A stretch of DNA of 64,000 nucleotides. Origin: Solirubrobacteraceae bacterium (GTDB taxonomy: Bacteria > Actinomycetota > Thermoleophilia > Solirubrobacterales > Solirubrobacteraceae). The notes beneath the pieces are model-generated. The model saw only the letters and a program-made list of their open reading frames with translations, ran no database searches and was not told the DNA's origin. The translations under genes and the position numbers were made by a program. Below are positions 44,101 through 53,899 of the stretch, in pieces. Each line of letters begins with the position of its first letter. The stretch's first letter is position 1. The stretch is from NCBI GenBank assembly GCA_030690545.1, contig JAUYGN010000124.1, positions 22,470 to 86,469 of the forward strand, read 5' to 3'.

Positions 44101-44321
44101 GCTGCCGTCCGAGACCGGCGACCGGATCGGAACGTCTACGCTGTCCGCAAGCCTGGAGCGCGGCAATCTGCATTCGATCGGCTCGAGACGAGCACCGCGA
44201 CGAGATCGTCCGCGACGGCCGTATCTTCAGGCGACACAGAGGTTCTGCCAAGCACGGCGGGCAGTGGTTCGGCGGCGAGACGCTCGTCGCCTCACGCCGC
44301 CATCAGTAGAGAGACCTGCGA

Positions 44322-45230
44322 GTGACCAAGCTACGTGACATCTATGCCCGCGACGGGCTGACCTTCTCGATCGAGTTCTTCCCGCCGAAGACCGACGAGG
44401 GGATGGACAACCTCTTCAACGAGGTCCAGGAGCTCAAGAAGCTCGATCCGGCATTCGTCTCGGTGACCTACGGCGCCGGCGGCTCGACGGAGGGCAAGAC
44501 GCTGCAGGTCGTCAAGCGCCTGCATTTCGCCGAGAAGCTCGAGGTGATGTGCCACCTGACGATCGTCAACCAGTCCGTCAAGCAGAGCAAGGAGGTGCTC
44601 GGCGAGCTGTGGGGGTGCGAGATCGAGAACGTCATCGCCCTCGCGGGCGATCCGCCGGAGGGCCCGACCGCCCCGTGGAAGGCGCACCCCGACGGCTACC
44701 GGAACTCCCGCGAGCTCGTCGAGGCCGCCAAGCGCGGCCAGCACGGCTGGTATGACTTCTTCTCGATCGCGGTCGCCGGCTTTCCCGAGGTCCATCCGCG
44801 CGCGGAGAGCCGCGAGAGCGACCTGCACTACCTCAAGGAGAAGATCGACGCCGGCGCCGAGGTGATCATCACGCAGCTGTTCTTCGACAACGAGGACTAC
44901 TACCGCTACGTCGAGGACGTGCGCGCCCTCGGCGTGACCGTGCCGATCGTGCCGGGCATGCTGCCGATCCAGTCGGCCGCCCAGTGCCGGCGCTTCGCCG
45001 CGATGTGCGGCGCCAAGATCCCGCCGCGCCTGGACGAGCTGCTGACGAGCGTCGAGGACGACGACGAGGCGGCGGTCGAGATGGGGATCGAGTACTGCAC
45101 CGAGCAATGCCGCGGCCTGCTCGAGTTCGGCGTCCCCGGCTTTCATTTCTACTCGCTCAACAAGTCGCGCTCCGTCACGGCGGTCTACGAGAACCTCAAC
45201 CTTGGCGCGCTGACGAAGGCCGCCGCGTAG
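44322..45230 (+). CDS. metF: Methylenetetrahydrofolate reductase
   Basis: 302 residues, TIM-barrel FAD enzyme. 'SIEFFPPKTDEGMDNLF' near the N-terminus has the catalytic Glu of the family; 'VSVTYGAGGSTEGKTL' and 'GDPPEGPTAPW' follow. 'ITQLFFDNEDYYRYV' and 'PIVPGMLPIQS' are conserved barrel segments. It reduces methylene-THF to methyl-THF, supplying methionine synthesis. GTG at 44322. glyA, which makes methylene-THF, lies about 1.5 kb downstream on the other strand. Confidence 0.95.
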   Translation: MTKLRDIYARDGLTFSIEFFPPKTDEGMDNLFNEVQELKKLDPAFVSVTYGAGGSTEGKTLQVVKRLHFAEKLEVMCHLTIVNQSVKQSKEVLGELWGCEIENVIALAGDPPEGPTAPWKAHPDGYRNSRELVEAAKRGQHGWYDFFSIAVAGFPEVHPRAESRESDLHYLKEKIDAGAEVIITQLFFDNEDYYRYVEDVRALGVTVPIVPGMLPIQSAAQCRRFAAMCGAKIPPRLDELLTSVEDDDEAAVEMGIEYCTEQCRGLLEFGVPGFHFYSLNKSRSVTAVYENLNLGALTKAAA

Positions 45231-45335
45231 GCGGCACGGTCGGGCGGGCACCGTGCGTGCTCGCCGCCAACTGGCGGGTGGCCGCGCCGCATGTGCCACG
45301 ATCCGCGCTGCTCGAACGCCCAGGGAGGCCCCGCC

Positions 45336-45734
45336 GTGACCGCCGCGACCCGCCGTACGCAGTTCTTCGTGCTCGTTTTGATCGCTGTCGCGGCCACGCT
45401 CGCGTGGTCGACAGTTGGAGTCCAGAGCGCCCACGCCGCGTCCTACACGAACTGCAAGCTCACGGAACGCGAACAGCAACCGCGCAGCGGCAAGCCGACC
45501 TACAACCTCCGGCTCATGCACAGGAGCACGCGCTGCGTGACCGCCAAGCGAGTCATGAACGCGTTCCACAGCTGCCGCGCCAAGACGAGCCACCAGTGCA
45601 CGAAGCGGCTGCTCACGCGCTGGCGGTGCACGAGCAAGCGGACGAGCAGCATCCAGACCCAGTTCACCGCGACGTTCACCTGCTCGTGGGGCAAGCGCCG
45701 CGTGCAGAGCAGGTTCACGCAGTTCCGCTCGTGA
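45336..45734 (+). CDS. Small secreted Cys-containing protein of unknown function
   Basis: 132 residues from GTG 45336, which has GGGAGG eight bases upstream. Signal peptide 'FFVLVLIAVAATLAWSTVG', cleavage near 'AHAASY'. The mature part is basic, with six Cys spaced to allow three disulfides, and many Thr/Ser/Arg. No known family. Its stop overlaps the start of the SGNH gene, so both are read together. Confidence 0.68.
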   Translation: MTAATRRTQFFVLVLIAVAATLAWSTVGVQSAHAASYTNCKLTEREQQPRSGKPTYNLRLMHRSTRCVTAKRVMNAFHSCRAKTSHQCTKRLLTRWRCTSKRTSSIQTQFTATFTCSWGKRRVQSRFTQFRS

Positions 45735-46723
45735 TGCTCGCGCCGTCGGGGCGCAAGCCTGCGGCGATGCCGGCGGTGGCGAGGCTGCTCTGCCTGACCT
45801 GCGCCTTCGCCGCGCTGTCGATGGTGGCGAGCGCCGGCGCGTCGGCGGCGGCGAAGCCGCAGGCGAAGTCCTGCGTCGGCGCCGCAGCGCGCGACGACAG
45901 GCGACCGTGCAGCAACCCGACGCGGTCGGTCTCGCCGAAGAAGGGCAGCCGCGGTCTGGTGCCGATCTCGCGTGGCTGCACGCCGACCGACGAGGAGCCC
46001 TCGCCGATCTGCACGTTCGGCGTCTCCGCGTCGAAGGCGCGCGGCCACGTCGCGCTGATCGGCGACAGTCATGCGCTGCACTGGCGCGGCCCCGTCGGCG
46101 TCGTCGCGCGCGCGATGGGCTGGCGCGGCTACTCGATCAGCGCTCCCGCCTGCCCGTTCTCGGCGGCGGTGCAGCGGCTCCCGGTCGGCTTGCGCGAGGA
46201 CTGCGTCCCGTGGTACCGGGCGGTCCGGGCCTGGTTTGCCGATCATCCTGAGGTCAGCACGGTGTTCGTGTCCCAGAAGGCCAGGACGCCGGTCGTGGCA
46301 CCGCCGGGCAGGTCCGCCCAGTCGGTCAAGATCGCCGGCTTCCAGCGCGCTTGGCGGGCGCTGCCGCGGACCGTCAAGCAGATCGTCGTGATCCGCGACG
46401 TGCCCGTCCCGGCCCGGGACATGTTCGAGTGCATCGAGCGGGTCGTCGCCGCCGGGACCGAGCGCCCGGGCGTGGCATGCGCGACGCAGCGCTCGCAAGC
46501 GCTGCGCTGGGACGCCGCGGTCTCCGCCGCCAACGGACTGCGCTCCAAGCGCTACCGCCACGTCGACATGTCGAACTACTTCTGCAGCCCGCGCCGCTGC
46601 TTTCCGGTGATCGGCGGCGTGCAGGTCCACAGCGACACGCTCGGCCATGTGACGAGCTCCTACGGCTGGACGCTCGGCCCGTACTTGCTGCGCAAGGTCC
46701 GCGCGCTGCGGCTCTCCTCGTAG
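45734..46723 (+). CDS. Secreted SGNH-domain protein
   Basis: 329 residues from ATG 45734 (GTG 45731 is an alternative; both overlap the upstream stop). Signal peptide 'LLCLTCAFAALSMVASAGASA'. The SGNH motif 'VALIGDSHALHW' gives the Ser nucleophile, and the C-terminal 'VHSDTLGHVTSSY' gives Asp and His. This is the SGNH type often fused to OafA-like acyltransferases; here it stands alone and an acyltransferase 3 gene lies 6 kb upstream. Likely acts on envelope glycan acyl groups (inference). Confidence 0.8.
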   Translation: MLAPSGRKPAAMPAVARLLCLTCAFAALSMVASAGASAAAKPQAKSCVGAAARDDRRPCSNPTRSVSPKKGSRGLVPISRGCTPTDEEPSPICTFGVSASKARGHVALIGDSHALHWRGPVGVVARAMGWRGYSISAPACPFSAAVQRLPVGLREDCVPWYRAVRAWFADHPEVSTVFVSQKARTPVVAPPGRSAQSVKIAGFQRAWRALPRTVKQIVVIRDVPVPARDMFECIERVVAAGTERPGVACATQRSQALRWDAAVSAANGLRSKRYRHVDMSNYFCSPRRCFPVIGGVQVHSDTLGHVTSSYGWTLGPYLLRKVRALRLSS

Positions 46724-46745
46724 CTGGGAGCCCGCGTGGCCGACC

Positions 46746-46768
46746 GGTCGTCCCGCCGGGCGACGACC
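46746..46768. terminator. Hairpin between convergent genes
   Basis: GGTCGTC (46746-46752) pairs with GACGACC (46762-46768) around a 9-nt loop, within the 53-nt gap between the convergent SGNH gene and glyA. Probably a bidirectional terminator. Confidence 0.5.
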
Positions 46769-46776
46769 AGGCTGGG

Positions 46777-48066
46777 TCAGACCGCGGCGGCCGGCGCGCT
46801 GAGGTGCGGGTACAGCGGGTAGCGCTCGGCGAGCGCGCGGGTGCGCTCCGACAGCGCCGCCACGTCGGACGCCTCGAACGGGCCGGTCAGCGCTTCGGCG
46901 ATGACCGCGCCGATCTCGTGGAAGTCGTCGACCTGCAGGCCGCGGGTCGCCATCGCCGGCGTGCCGATCCGCAGACCGGAGGTGATCATCGCCGGACGCG
47001 GGTCGTTGGGGACGGCGTTGCGGTTGACCGTGATGCCGATCTGGTCGAGCCGCTGCTCGGCGTCCGGACCGGCGAGCTCGGAGTCGCGCAGGTCGGCGAG
47101 CACGAGGTGCACGTCGGTGCCGCCGGTCAGGACGTTGACGCCGGCGCTCATGAGCTGCTCGGCGACGGCCTCGGCGCCCGCGCGCGTACGCCGCTGGCGC
47201 TCGCGGAACAGCTCGCTGCCGGCGATCTTCAGCGAGACGGCCTTGCCGGCGATGACGTGCATCAGCGGGCCGCCCTGCTGGCCGGGGAAGACGGCCGTGT
47301 TGACCTTCTTGGCCCACTGCTCGGTGCACAGGACCATGCCGCCGCGCGAGCCGCCGATCGTCTTGTGGATCGTCGTCGTGACGACGTCGGCGTGGGGGAT
47401 CGGGCTGGGGTGCTCGCCGGCCGCGACGAGCCCGGCGAAGTGCGCCATGTCGACCATGAACAGCGCTCCGACCGAGTCGGCGATCTCGCGAAAGCGCGCC
47501 CAGTCGAGCTGGCGCGGGTACGCCGACCAGCCGCCGATGATGAGCTGCGGGCGCTCCTCCTCGGCGATCTTCTGCAGCGCGTCCATGTCGACGCGCGAGT
47601 CCTCGTCGCTGACGCCGTAGGCGACGACCTCGTAGAGCTTGCCGGAGAAGTTCAGCTTCATCCCGTGCGTGAGATGGCCGCCGTGATCGAGGCGCATGCC
47701 GAGGATCTTGTCGCCGGGCTTGATCATCGCCATCATCGCCGCGGCGTTCGCCGCCGCGCCGCCGTTGGGCTGGACGTTGGCGTGCTCGGCTCCGAAGACG
47801 TCCTTCGCGCGGGCGATCGCGAGCTCCTCGACGACGTCGACATGCTCACAGCCGCCGTAGTAGCGCTTGCCGGGCAGACCCTCGGCGTACTTGTTGGTCA
47901 GCGTCGAGCCATGGCAGTCCATCACGGCCTGCGGAACGAAGTTCTCCGAAGCGATCATCTCGAGGGTCGTCTCCTGACGGCGCGCCTCGTCACGGAGCAG
48001 TTGCGCTATCTGTGGATCGACCTCGCCCACGGGCTTGGTGAAGTAGTCCGCTGCCAGTTCGCTCAT
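46777..48066 (-). CDS. glyA: Serine hydroxymethyltransferase
   Basis: 429 residues. '[14 protein letters not shown]', '[20 protein letters not shown]' and the PLP-lysine site '[15 protein letters not shown]' are SHMT hallmarks. It interconverts serine and glycine while loading THF with a one-carbon unit, feeding MetF and purine synthesis. ATG at 48066 gives the standard start; the frame continues upstream without family similarity. Typical full length. Confidence 0.96.
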   Translation of the reverse strand: MSELAADYFTKPVGEVDPQIAQLLRDEARRQETTLEMIASENFVPQAVMDCHGSTLTNKYAEGLPGKRYYGGCEHVDVVEELAIARAKDVFGAEHANVQPNGGAAANAAAMMAMIKPGDKILGMRLDHGGHLTHGMKLNFSGKLYEVVAYGVSDEDSRVDMDALQKIAEEERPQLIIGGWSAYPRQLDWARFREIADSVGALFMVDMAHFAGLVAAGEHPSPIPHADVVTTTIHKTIGGSRGGMVLCTEQWAKKVNTAVFPGQQGGPLMHVIAGKAVSLKIAGSELFRERQRRTRAGAEAVAEQLMSAGVNVLTGGTDVHLVLADLRDSELAGPDAEQRLDQIGITVNRNAVPNDPRPAMITSGLRIGTPAMATRGLQVDDFHEIGAVIAEALTGPFEASDVAALSERTRALAERYPLYPHLSAPAAAV

Positions 48067-48156
48067 CTGTCGGACGGTAGCAACGCGTCGCCGGCAGGGT
48101 CCCGGAACGCTCGGATGGGCCGCCGCAGGACGGGGAGCGGGCGTCTCCATGAGACG

Positions 48157-48549
48157 CTACGCGGCGATGCGATCGTCGCGGCCGCGCTGCTCGGCGTCGA
48201 TTGCCATCAGGCAGATCGCGCTGCGCAGGTGGCCGGCCGTCTTCATCGTCGAGCGAATCGCCCTGGGGATGTCGGCGAGCGTCGGCTCGCCGCAGTGCTG
48301 CGCCGCGAGCACGAGCAGCTGCGCGAGGCGCGTCTCGGCGCGTGTCGCGGCACGCCCGAGGTGCGCGAGCGTGGCTCGGTCGTGACGCGGATCGAGGCAG
48401 TCGCCGTGCAGCCCGACGATGTCGTTCGCGTAGTCGGCGGCCAGCGTGAGCATGCGGCCGGCGACCTTCGGGCTCATGCCCTCGGCGAGGCCGAGGTACT
48501 GCTCCATCGTGAGCCTGCCGAGGTGCGTGTCGAAGGTGAGTGGCTTCAT
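48157..48549 (-). CDS. Hypothetical helical protein
   Basis: 130 residues from ATG 48549. The start 'MKPLTFDTHLGRLTMEQYLG' and the helical body ('AGRMLTLAADYANDIVGLHG', 'AATRAETRLAQLLVLAAQHC') suggest a four-helix bundle. One or two His/Cys could bind metal. No family recognised. It sits upstream of glyA on the same strand, 90 nt away. The frame is open for another 59 codons upstream, but that part has poor composition. Confidence 0.5.
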   Translation of the reverse strand: MKPLTFDTHLGRLTMEQYLGLAEGMSPKVAGRMLTLAADYANDIVGLHGDCLDPRHDRATLAHLGRAATRAETRLAQLLVLAAQHCGEPTLADIPRAIRSTMKTAGHLRSAICLMAIDAEQRGRDDRIAA

Positions 48550-48811
48550 GGTCTGTCCCGGTGGTTGCTGGTGGGCCGCTCGCGCGGGATGCCCGGTGGA
48601 GGTCGACCTGTCGTGCCTATCGGCGGGAATTGCCGAACGATGAGCGCCGAATGCGAGGATCGACGACGAGACGGGTCGCACGAGCGAGCGCGGTCGATCG
48701 GCATGCCTGCAGGGTGGACGGCGCACCGGGGAGGAGCCTATGGACGCGCGGAGGAAGATCGTGCGGCCTCCTTCGCCGCCCGGTCCAGCGAGCTGTCGCG
48801 CCGGGAACGCG

Positions 48812-49120
48812 CTACGGCGCCGCGATGAGCAGCGCGCGCCCGGCGAATCCGACGTTGCGTCCGAGCGCGAGCAGGAACTGCTTGCGCAGGAAGTCGCTGC
48901 CGTCGAGCGCGGCGAGGATCTGGGCCTGCGTCCAGGCGTTGTCGCGCGCGTGCGACACGCTCCAGCTCGCGAGAACGTCGTCCCCGCGCCCGGCCAACCT
49001 GTCGATGTCGCGGACGATCCCGGTCGTGAAGCGGTCCTTGATCTCGAGCGGCGCGGCGATCGCCTCCATCCGGTCCGCGACGTGCTCGATCGGATCCACG
49101 ATCGGGTCGTCGGCGTCCAT
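48812..49120 (-). CDS. Hypothetical protein
   Basis: 102 residues. The start 'MDADDPIVDPIEHVADRMEA' and the rest are mixed alpha character, with 'FLRKQFLLALGRNVGFAGRA' near the C-terminus. No known motif. It could be a small cytosolic protein. Coding status rests on its reading frame, sensible amino-acid mix and lack of a better overlapping frame. It is divergent from the antiporter gene. Confidence 0.5.
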   Translation of the reverse strand: MDADDPIVDPIEHVADRMEAIAAPLEIKDRFTTGIVRDIDRLAGRGDDVLASWSVSHARDNAWTQAQILAALDGSDFLRKQFLLALGRNVGFAGRALLIAAP

Positions 49121-49233
49121 GACGGCGGATGCTAAGCGGCGCCGGCGCGGAATACGAGGCGACGCGCTTTTCTGGACGGTGACGTGCCGGCCCTGCTCGC
49201 GGTGCCGACCGGCCGTCGCGCGAGGATCGTGCC

Positions 49234-50487
49234 GTGTCGTCTGACTGGCTGCTGGCGCTGCTCGGCCTTGCCCTGATCGTGGCCGTCGCGCAGCTCGGCG
49301 GCGCGATCGCCGGGCGGCTGCGCCAGCCGCGCATCGTCGGCGAGATGCTTGCCGTGGTGATCGTCGGCCCGACGGTGCTCGGCGGGCAGGTGGCGGGGAT
49401 GATCCCGGGCCAGGACGGCCGCGGCCTCGTCGCCGACGTGTTCCCGCAGACGTCGGTCGCGCTGCTGACGATCGTCGGAGGGCTCGGGCTGGTCCTCTAC
49501 GTGCTGCTCGTCGGGATCACGATCGATCTCGCCCCGCTGCGCCGGCGCGCCGGGGCGATCGGCCTGACCGCGACGGTGGTCGCCGGCTCGATGGTCGCGC
49601 TGGCGCTCGTCGCCGGGCCGTTGCTGACGAGTGCCGGCGGTTGGAAGCCGGCGGGCGTCACGCAGGGCGCGTTCGTGATCGCGCTCGCTGCCGGGCTGGC
49701 GGCCAGCGGCGTGCCGGTCGTGGCCCGCATCCTCGAGGAGCGATCGCTGCTGCGCAGCGAGCTCGGCGCGCTCGTGATCGTCGCGGCGGCAATCGTCACG
49801 GGGGGCGCCCTGATCGCATCGGCGGTCGCGATCGGTGGCGGCGACGCGGGCGCCGGCGGGCGCGTGGCCGTCCGGCTCGGTGCCGGCCTCGCCGCGCTCG
49901 CGCTCGTGCTGGCGATCGTGCGGGCGGCACGCATCTCGCTGCCACGGCCCGCCGTGGTCGCAGCCGTGCTGGCGCTCGCTGTCCTGTCGGCGGTCGCCGG
50001 CGACGCGCTCATCTCCAGCGCGCTGATCGGACCGCTCGTGATCGGCGTCGCGGTCGGGGCCGGCGGCGGGACGGCGGCGGCGGTCGAACGGCTCGTGGGC
50101 GTCGTCGTGCGCCGCGTGCTGCTGCCGGTCTTCCTGGGCGTCGCGGCGCTGCACACGGACCTGCGCGAGCTCGGTCCGGCGGTCTTCGCGCCGGTCGCGG
50201 CGCTCGTCGTGGCGGTCATCGCCGTCAAGCTCGCCGCCGGCTACGCGACGGCACGTGCCGCCGGCTTTCGGCGCGGCGAGGCGACCGCGATCGGCGCGCT
50301 GCTGCAGTGCGGCGGCACGATGACGATCGCGATCTCGCTCGACGTCCTGCAGGCTGGCGTGATCGGCGCGCGGATGCACGCCACGCTGACGCTGATCGGT
50401 CTCGTCACGACCGTCGTCGCCGGTCCGCTCCTGAGGCGCTCGGGAGTCGTAGGCGTCGCCGTCCCGGCGACGCCTACGACGCCGTGA
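49234..50487 (+). CDS. Cation:proton antiporter, CPA2/KefB-like
   Basis: 417 residues with about twelve membrane helices. 'LRQPRIVGEMLAVVIVGPTVLG' is the conserved early helix pair of the Na+/H+ exchanger family, and 'ALAAGLAASGVPVVARILEER' is the ion-site helix region, although the common acidic pair is not obvious there. It is expected to exchange K+ or Na+ for protons. No C-terminal TrkA-N domain. GTG at 49234. Its last 14 nt overlap the convergent YCII gene. Confidence 0.85.
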   Translation: MSSDWLLALLGLALIVAVAQLGGAIAGRLRQPRIVGEMLAVVIVGPTVLGGQVAGMIPGQDGRGLVADVFPQTSVALLTIVGGLGLVLYVLLVGITIDLAPLRRRAGAIGLTATVVAGSMVALALVAGPLLTSAGGWKPAGVTQGAFVIALAAGLAASGVPVVARILEERSLLRSELGALVIVAAAIVTGGALIASAVAIGGGDAGAGGRVAVRLGAGLAALALVLAIVRAARISLPRPAVVAAVLALAVLSAVAGDALISSALIGPLVIGVAVGAGGGTAAAVERLVGVVVRRVLLPVFLGVAALHTDLRELGPAVFAPVAALVVAVIAVKLAAGYATARAAGFRRGEATAIGALLQCGGTMTIAISLDVLQAGVIGARMHATLTLIGLVTTVVAGPLLRRSGVVGVAVPATPTTP

Positions 50488-51043
50488 CGCCGTGCTCGCG
50501 CAGGTAGTCGAGGTACATCGGGCGCAGCAGCTCGGCGACCTCGCCCTCGCCGGAGTCCGTCACGTCGTCGAGGTGGGCGCGCAGCGTCAGCGCGTCGGCC
50601 TCGGCCTCGTCGAACTCGCCGGCGGCGGCCTCGGCGACCGGCAGCGCCTGCATCAGCCGGACGAAGAAGGGGATGTCGAGATGGCGCAGCGCGTAGCGCA
50701 CCGCGAGATCGTGCAGCTGCTTGGAGGATTGCTCGTCGAGGCCGTCGCGGGACGTCGGCCGCAGCACGACGGTCCAGGGCACGACGCGGTGACTCGTGAC
50801 GATCTGGCCGGCGACGTACGGGTCGGCGGCCACGAACTCCTCGATCTGCGCCGGGTCGTCGACGAGGAAGACGAACAGCGCGCCGTGCGGCGGGTCGCCG
50901 AGCGCGCCGGCCATGACGATCCTGCCGTCGTCCTTCCAGGCCTGTGCGTGGGCGAGATGATCGGCGCGATACGGCGCGCGCTTGGCGACGACGTCCTCGA
51001 CGTAGTCGTAGAACAGGCAGTGGTGCAGGGCGGGCTCGCTCAC
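50474..51043 (-). CDS. YCII-domain protein with an extra C-terminal region
   Basis: 189 residues. Residues about 1-93 form a YCII domain: 'HHCLFYDYVEDVVAKRAPYR', 'HLAHAQAWKDDGRIVMAGAL' and the 'DDPAQIEEFVAADPYVAGQIV' segment with the conserved Asp-Pro. The other half is helical and acidic and is not part of YCII as usually seen. YCII proteins are small dimeric enzymes or binders of uncertain role. GTG at 51043 overlaps the amidase stop (GTGA), so both are coupled. Confidence 0.8.
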   Translation of the reverse strand: MSEPALHHCLFYDYVEDVVAKRAPYRADHLAHAQAWKDDGRIVMAGALGDPPHGALFVFLVDDPAQIEEFVAADPYVAGQIVTSHRVVPWTVVLRPTSRDGLDEQSSKQLHDLAVRYALRHLDIPFFVRLMQALPVAEAAAGEFDEAEADALTLRAHLDDVTDSGEGEVAELLRPMYLDYLREHGVTAS

Positions 51044-52500
51044 GAGGGGTCGCTCGGCGCCACCCAGCCGCCGAGGGCGCGCTCGAGCTCGAGCGCGACG
51101 GCGACCGCGACGTGATCGCGGTCGGGGCCCGCCGCGACCTGCACGCCGAGCGGCAATCCCTGAGCGTTGAGCCCGAGCGGGACCTGTGCGACCGGGGTCC
51201 CGGCGAGGTTGAAGACGGCGGTCGTCGTCAGCAGCCACGGCTTGCCGACCGTCTGGCCGTGGCGCGGCGCGACGCGCGGGTGCGTCGGGTGCAGCAGCAC
51301 GCCGTCGCCGATCACCCCGGCGACCTCGTCGGCGAACGCCTGACGGGCGGCGATCGCCTTGCGGAACCGACCCTGCGGCATCTTGCCCGTCAGCCACTCG
51401 CTCATCAGCAGCAGGCGCAGGGCGCGCGTGTGCGGCCCCTTGCGCTTCAGCCCGGCGCGCAGGCCGACGGCGGCCGACCCCTCCGCGACGATGAGGTCGG
51501 CGACGCTGACGCCGGCCTCGAGCTTCAGCACCGCGAGGTAGAGCTCCATCGCCTTCTTCATCGACTTCAGCGACGTCGTCTCGACGATCGCGCCGGCGCG
51601 CTCGAGCGCTTCGGCGGCGCGCATCCGGGCGGCGCGCAGCTCGCGGCTGACGTTGATGTACGACGTGTTCTCGCTGAGCAGCACCTTCATGCCGGCGATG
51701 CTGACGTCGGCAGGGTCGCCGAGCTCGACGTCGCGCATGTACGGGTCGATGCCGTCAGGGCCGGCGATCACCTTCAGCATCGGCCAGAGATCCTCGGCGC
51801 GGCGCACGATCGGCCCGATCGTGAGCATCTTCGCCGCGACCTCGGTGTTCGTCGTCGGGAACTGGCCCGTGCTGGGCACGACCCCCGGCGACGGCTTCAG
51901 GCCGAAGACGCCGTTGAAGAAGGCCGGGATCCGGATCGACCCGCCGATGTCGGCGCCGAGGCCGAGCGGCGATCCGCCGACGCCGACGACCGCGCCCTCG
52001 CCGCCGGACGACCCGCCGGCCGTGCGCTTGGCGCTGTAGGCGTTGTTCGTGCGGCCGTACTGGCGGTTCTCGGTCTCGATCCAGAGGCACAGCTCGGGGG
52101 TGTTCGTGACGCCGAGCGGGATCGCGCCGGCGTCGACCATGCGCTGCACGGTGGGCGCGTTCTCGCTGCAGCGGTAGGCGTGGCGCGAGACGAGGCCGGC
52201 GCAGTTGGGCATCCCCGCCGTGGCGATCGACTCCTTGATCGTGCAGGGGACGCCGTGAAACGGCGGCAGCTCATCGGGGTCGGTCGCGGCCGCGACGCGA
52301 GCATCGGCGGCGTCGGCGTCGGCACGGGCCGCGTCGTAGCGGTCGACGACGACCGCGTTGATGCGCGCATGCATGCGCTCGAGACGCTCGATGTGCGCTT
52401 CGACGACGTCGCGCGAGCTCGTCTCTCGGCTGCGGATGGCGCGCGCGAGCTCGGTCGCCGAGTGCTCGGTGAGGTTCGCGCTGGGCGCGAGGATGGCCAT
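51040..52500 (-). CDS. Amidase-signature family hydrolase
   Basis: 486 residues. Ser-cisSer-Lys triad: Lys89 ('PCTIKESIA'), Ser164 ('AGGSSGGEG') and nucleophile Ser188 ('ADIGGSIRIP'). The overall layout is closest to fatty-acid-amide-hydrolase-like members, not to GatA. The substrate is unknown; amide or ester cleavage is expected. Translationally coupled to a YCII protein. ATG at 52500. It is divergent from an aminopeptidase gene, suggesting a shared amide/peptide theme (inference). Confidence 0.9.
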   Translation of the reverse strand: MAILAPSANLTEHSATELARAIRSRETSSRDVVEAHIERLERMHARINAVVVDRYDAARADADAADARVAAATDPDELPPFHGVPCTIKESIATAGMPNCAGLVSRHAYRCSENAPTVQRMVDAGAIPLGVTNTPELCLWIETENRQYGRTNNAYSAKRTAGGSSGGEGAVVGVGGSPLGLGADIGGSIRIPAFFNGVFGLKPSPGVVPSTGQFPTTNTEVAAKMLTIGPIVRRAEDLWPMLKVIAGPDGIDPYMRDVELGDPADVSIAGMKVLLSENTSYINVSRELRAARMRAAEALERAGAIVETTSLKSMKKAMELYLAVLKLEAGVSVADLIVAEGSAAVGLRAGLKRKGPHTRALRLLLMSEWLTGKMPQGRFRKAIAARQAFADEVAGVIGDGVLLHPTHPRVAPRHGQTVGKPWLLTTTAVFNLAGTPVAQVPLGLNAQGLPLGVQVAAGPDRDHVAVAVALELERALGGWVAPSDPS

Positions 52501-52599
52501 GCCGGCAATCTACAGCGCGCGCGTCGCGAGCGGTCGCACACGCCGGCGCTGGAACGCCGGCGCCTGAACGGCGCGCGAGGCGCGTGTACCCTCACGTTC

Positions 52600-53859
52600 A
52601 TGCAAGGGAGGGAGCCCACCGCAGGGACGCTCGACGGTGCTCGCAACGGTGGCGCAGGCGCGGCCGACAGCGAGCTGCTGACGCGCTTCGCCGAGCTGAT
52701 CGTCCGGTTCGCGGCCAACGTGCAGCCCGGTCAGATCGTGGCGATCTCGACCGAGCCCGGCAAGCTGGACCTGACGCGCGCCGTCGCCGAGAGCGCGTAT
52801 CGCGCCGGCGCGAAGTTCGTCGACGTCATGCAGTTCGACCTGCACGTCAAGCGCTCGCGGATCCTGCATGCCGACGAGGACACGCTGGACTACGTGCCGC
52901 CGTGGTACGGCGAGCGCACGCTCGCGCTCGGTGAGCACCGCGCGGCGAGGATCGGGCTGACGGGGCCGTCGATGCCGGGCCTGCTGAGCGACCTGGACCC
53001 GGCGCGCGCCGGCCGCGACCAGCTGCCGTTCCTGCGCGAGTCGGCCGAGGTCGTCAACGCGCGCACGACGAACTGGACCGCGGTGCCGTGCCCGACGCAG
53101 CCATGGGCGCAGCTCGTCTTCCCCGACGCCGAGCCGGCCGAGGCGATGGCTCGCCTGTGGGAGCACGTGCTGCACATCTGCCGCCTCGACGAGGACGACC
53201 CGGTCGCCGCCTGGCGGGCGCGTCAGGACGTGCTGACCGGCGCGGCGGCGCGCCTGACGGCCCGCGGCTTGGACGCGTTGCATTTCGAGGGGCCGGGGAC
53301 CGACCTGCGCGTCGGGCTGCTGCCCAGCTCGCGCTTCATCTCGGCGCGCTTCGAGACGATCGACGGGATCGAGCACATGCCCAACCTGCCGTCGGAGGAG
53401 ATCTTCACGACGCCCGATCCGCTGCGCGTCGACGGCTTCGTGCGCTCCACGAAGCCGCTCGTCGTCGGCGGCACGATCATCCGCGGGCTGCGCGCGCGCT
53501 TCGAAGGCGGGCGCGCGGTGTCGATCGAGGCCGACGAGGGCGGCGAGCTGCTGGCGCGGTACGCCGAACGCGATCCGGGCGCGTCGCGGCTCGGCGAGGT
53601 CGCGCTCGTCGACGGCGATGGTCGCATCGGCCCGCTCGACACCGTCTTCTACGACACGCTGATCGACGAGAACGCGGCGTCGCACGTCGCGCTCGGCTCG
53701 GCCTATGAGTTCACGGTCGGCGAGCAGGACGTCGAGCGCATCAACCGCTCGCAGATCCACATCGACTTCATGATCGGCTCGCCCGAGGTCGACGTCACCG
53801 GCGTCACGGCGAGCGGTGAGCGCGTGCCGGTCCTGCGCGGCGGCGCCTGGCAGATCTGA
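52600..53859 (+). CDS. Aminopeptidase, M29 (AmpS/PepS) family
   Basis: 419 residues. 'FAELIVRFAANVQPGQIVAI' starts the M29 fold; 'GIEHMPNLPSEEIFTTPDPL' supplies two metal-site Glu, and 'NAASHVALGSAY' with 'SQIHIDFMIGSPEVDVTG' supplies His and Asp ligands. It is a two-metal aminopeptidase of the cytoplasm. ATG at 52600. The short extra N-terminal stretch is Gly/Ala-rich. The stop lies 40 nt before tRNA-Ser(GGA). Confidence 0.92.
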   Translation: MQGREPTAGTLDGARNGGAGAADSELLTRFAELIVRFAANVQPGQIVAISTEPGKLDLTRAVAESAYRAGAKFVDVMQFDLHVKRSRILHADEDTLDYVPPWYGERTLALGEHRAARIGLTGPSMPGLLSDLDPARAGRDQLPFLRESAEVVNARTTNWTAVPCPTQPWAQLVFPDAEPAEAMARLWEHVLHICRLDEDDPVAAWRARQDVLTGAAARLTARGLDALHFEGPGTDLRVGLLPSSRFISARFETIDGIEHMPNLPSEEIFTTPDPLRVDGFVRSTKPLVVGGTIIRGLRARFEGGRAVSIEADEGGELLARYAERDPGASRLGEVALVDGDGRIGPLDTVFYDTLIDENAASHVALGSAYEFTVGEQDVERINRSQIHIDFMIGSPEVDVTGVTASGERVPVLRGGAWQI

Positions 53860-53899
53860 GCCCGGCCTCGCGCTCGCGCGCGGTAGCCTGAGCGACCCT

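Noticed and set aside
44039..44321. Possible SAM or SAH riboswitch upstream of metF
   Set aside because: GC-rich hairpins are present but the conserved core bases of these riboswitches were not found.
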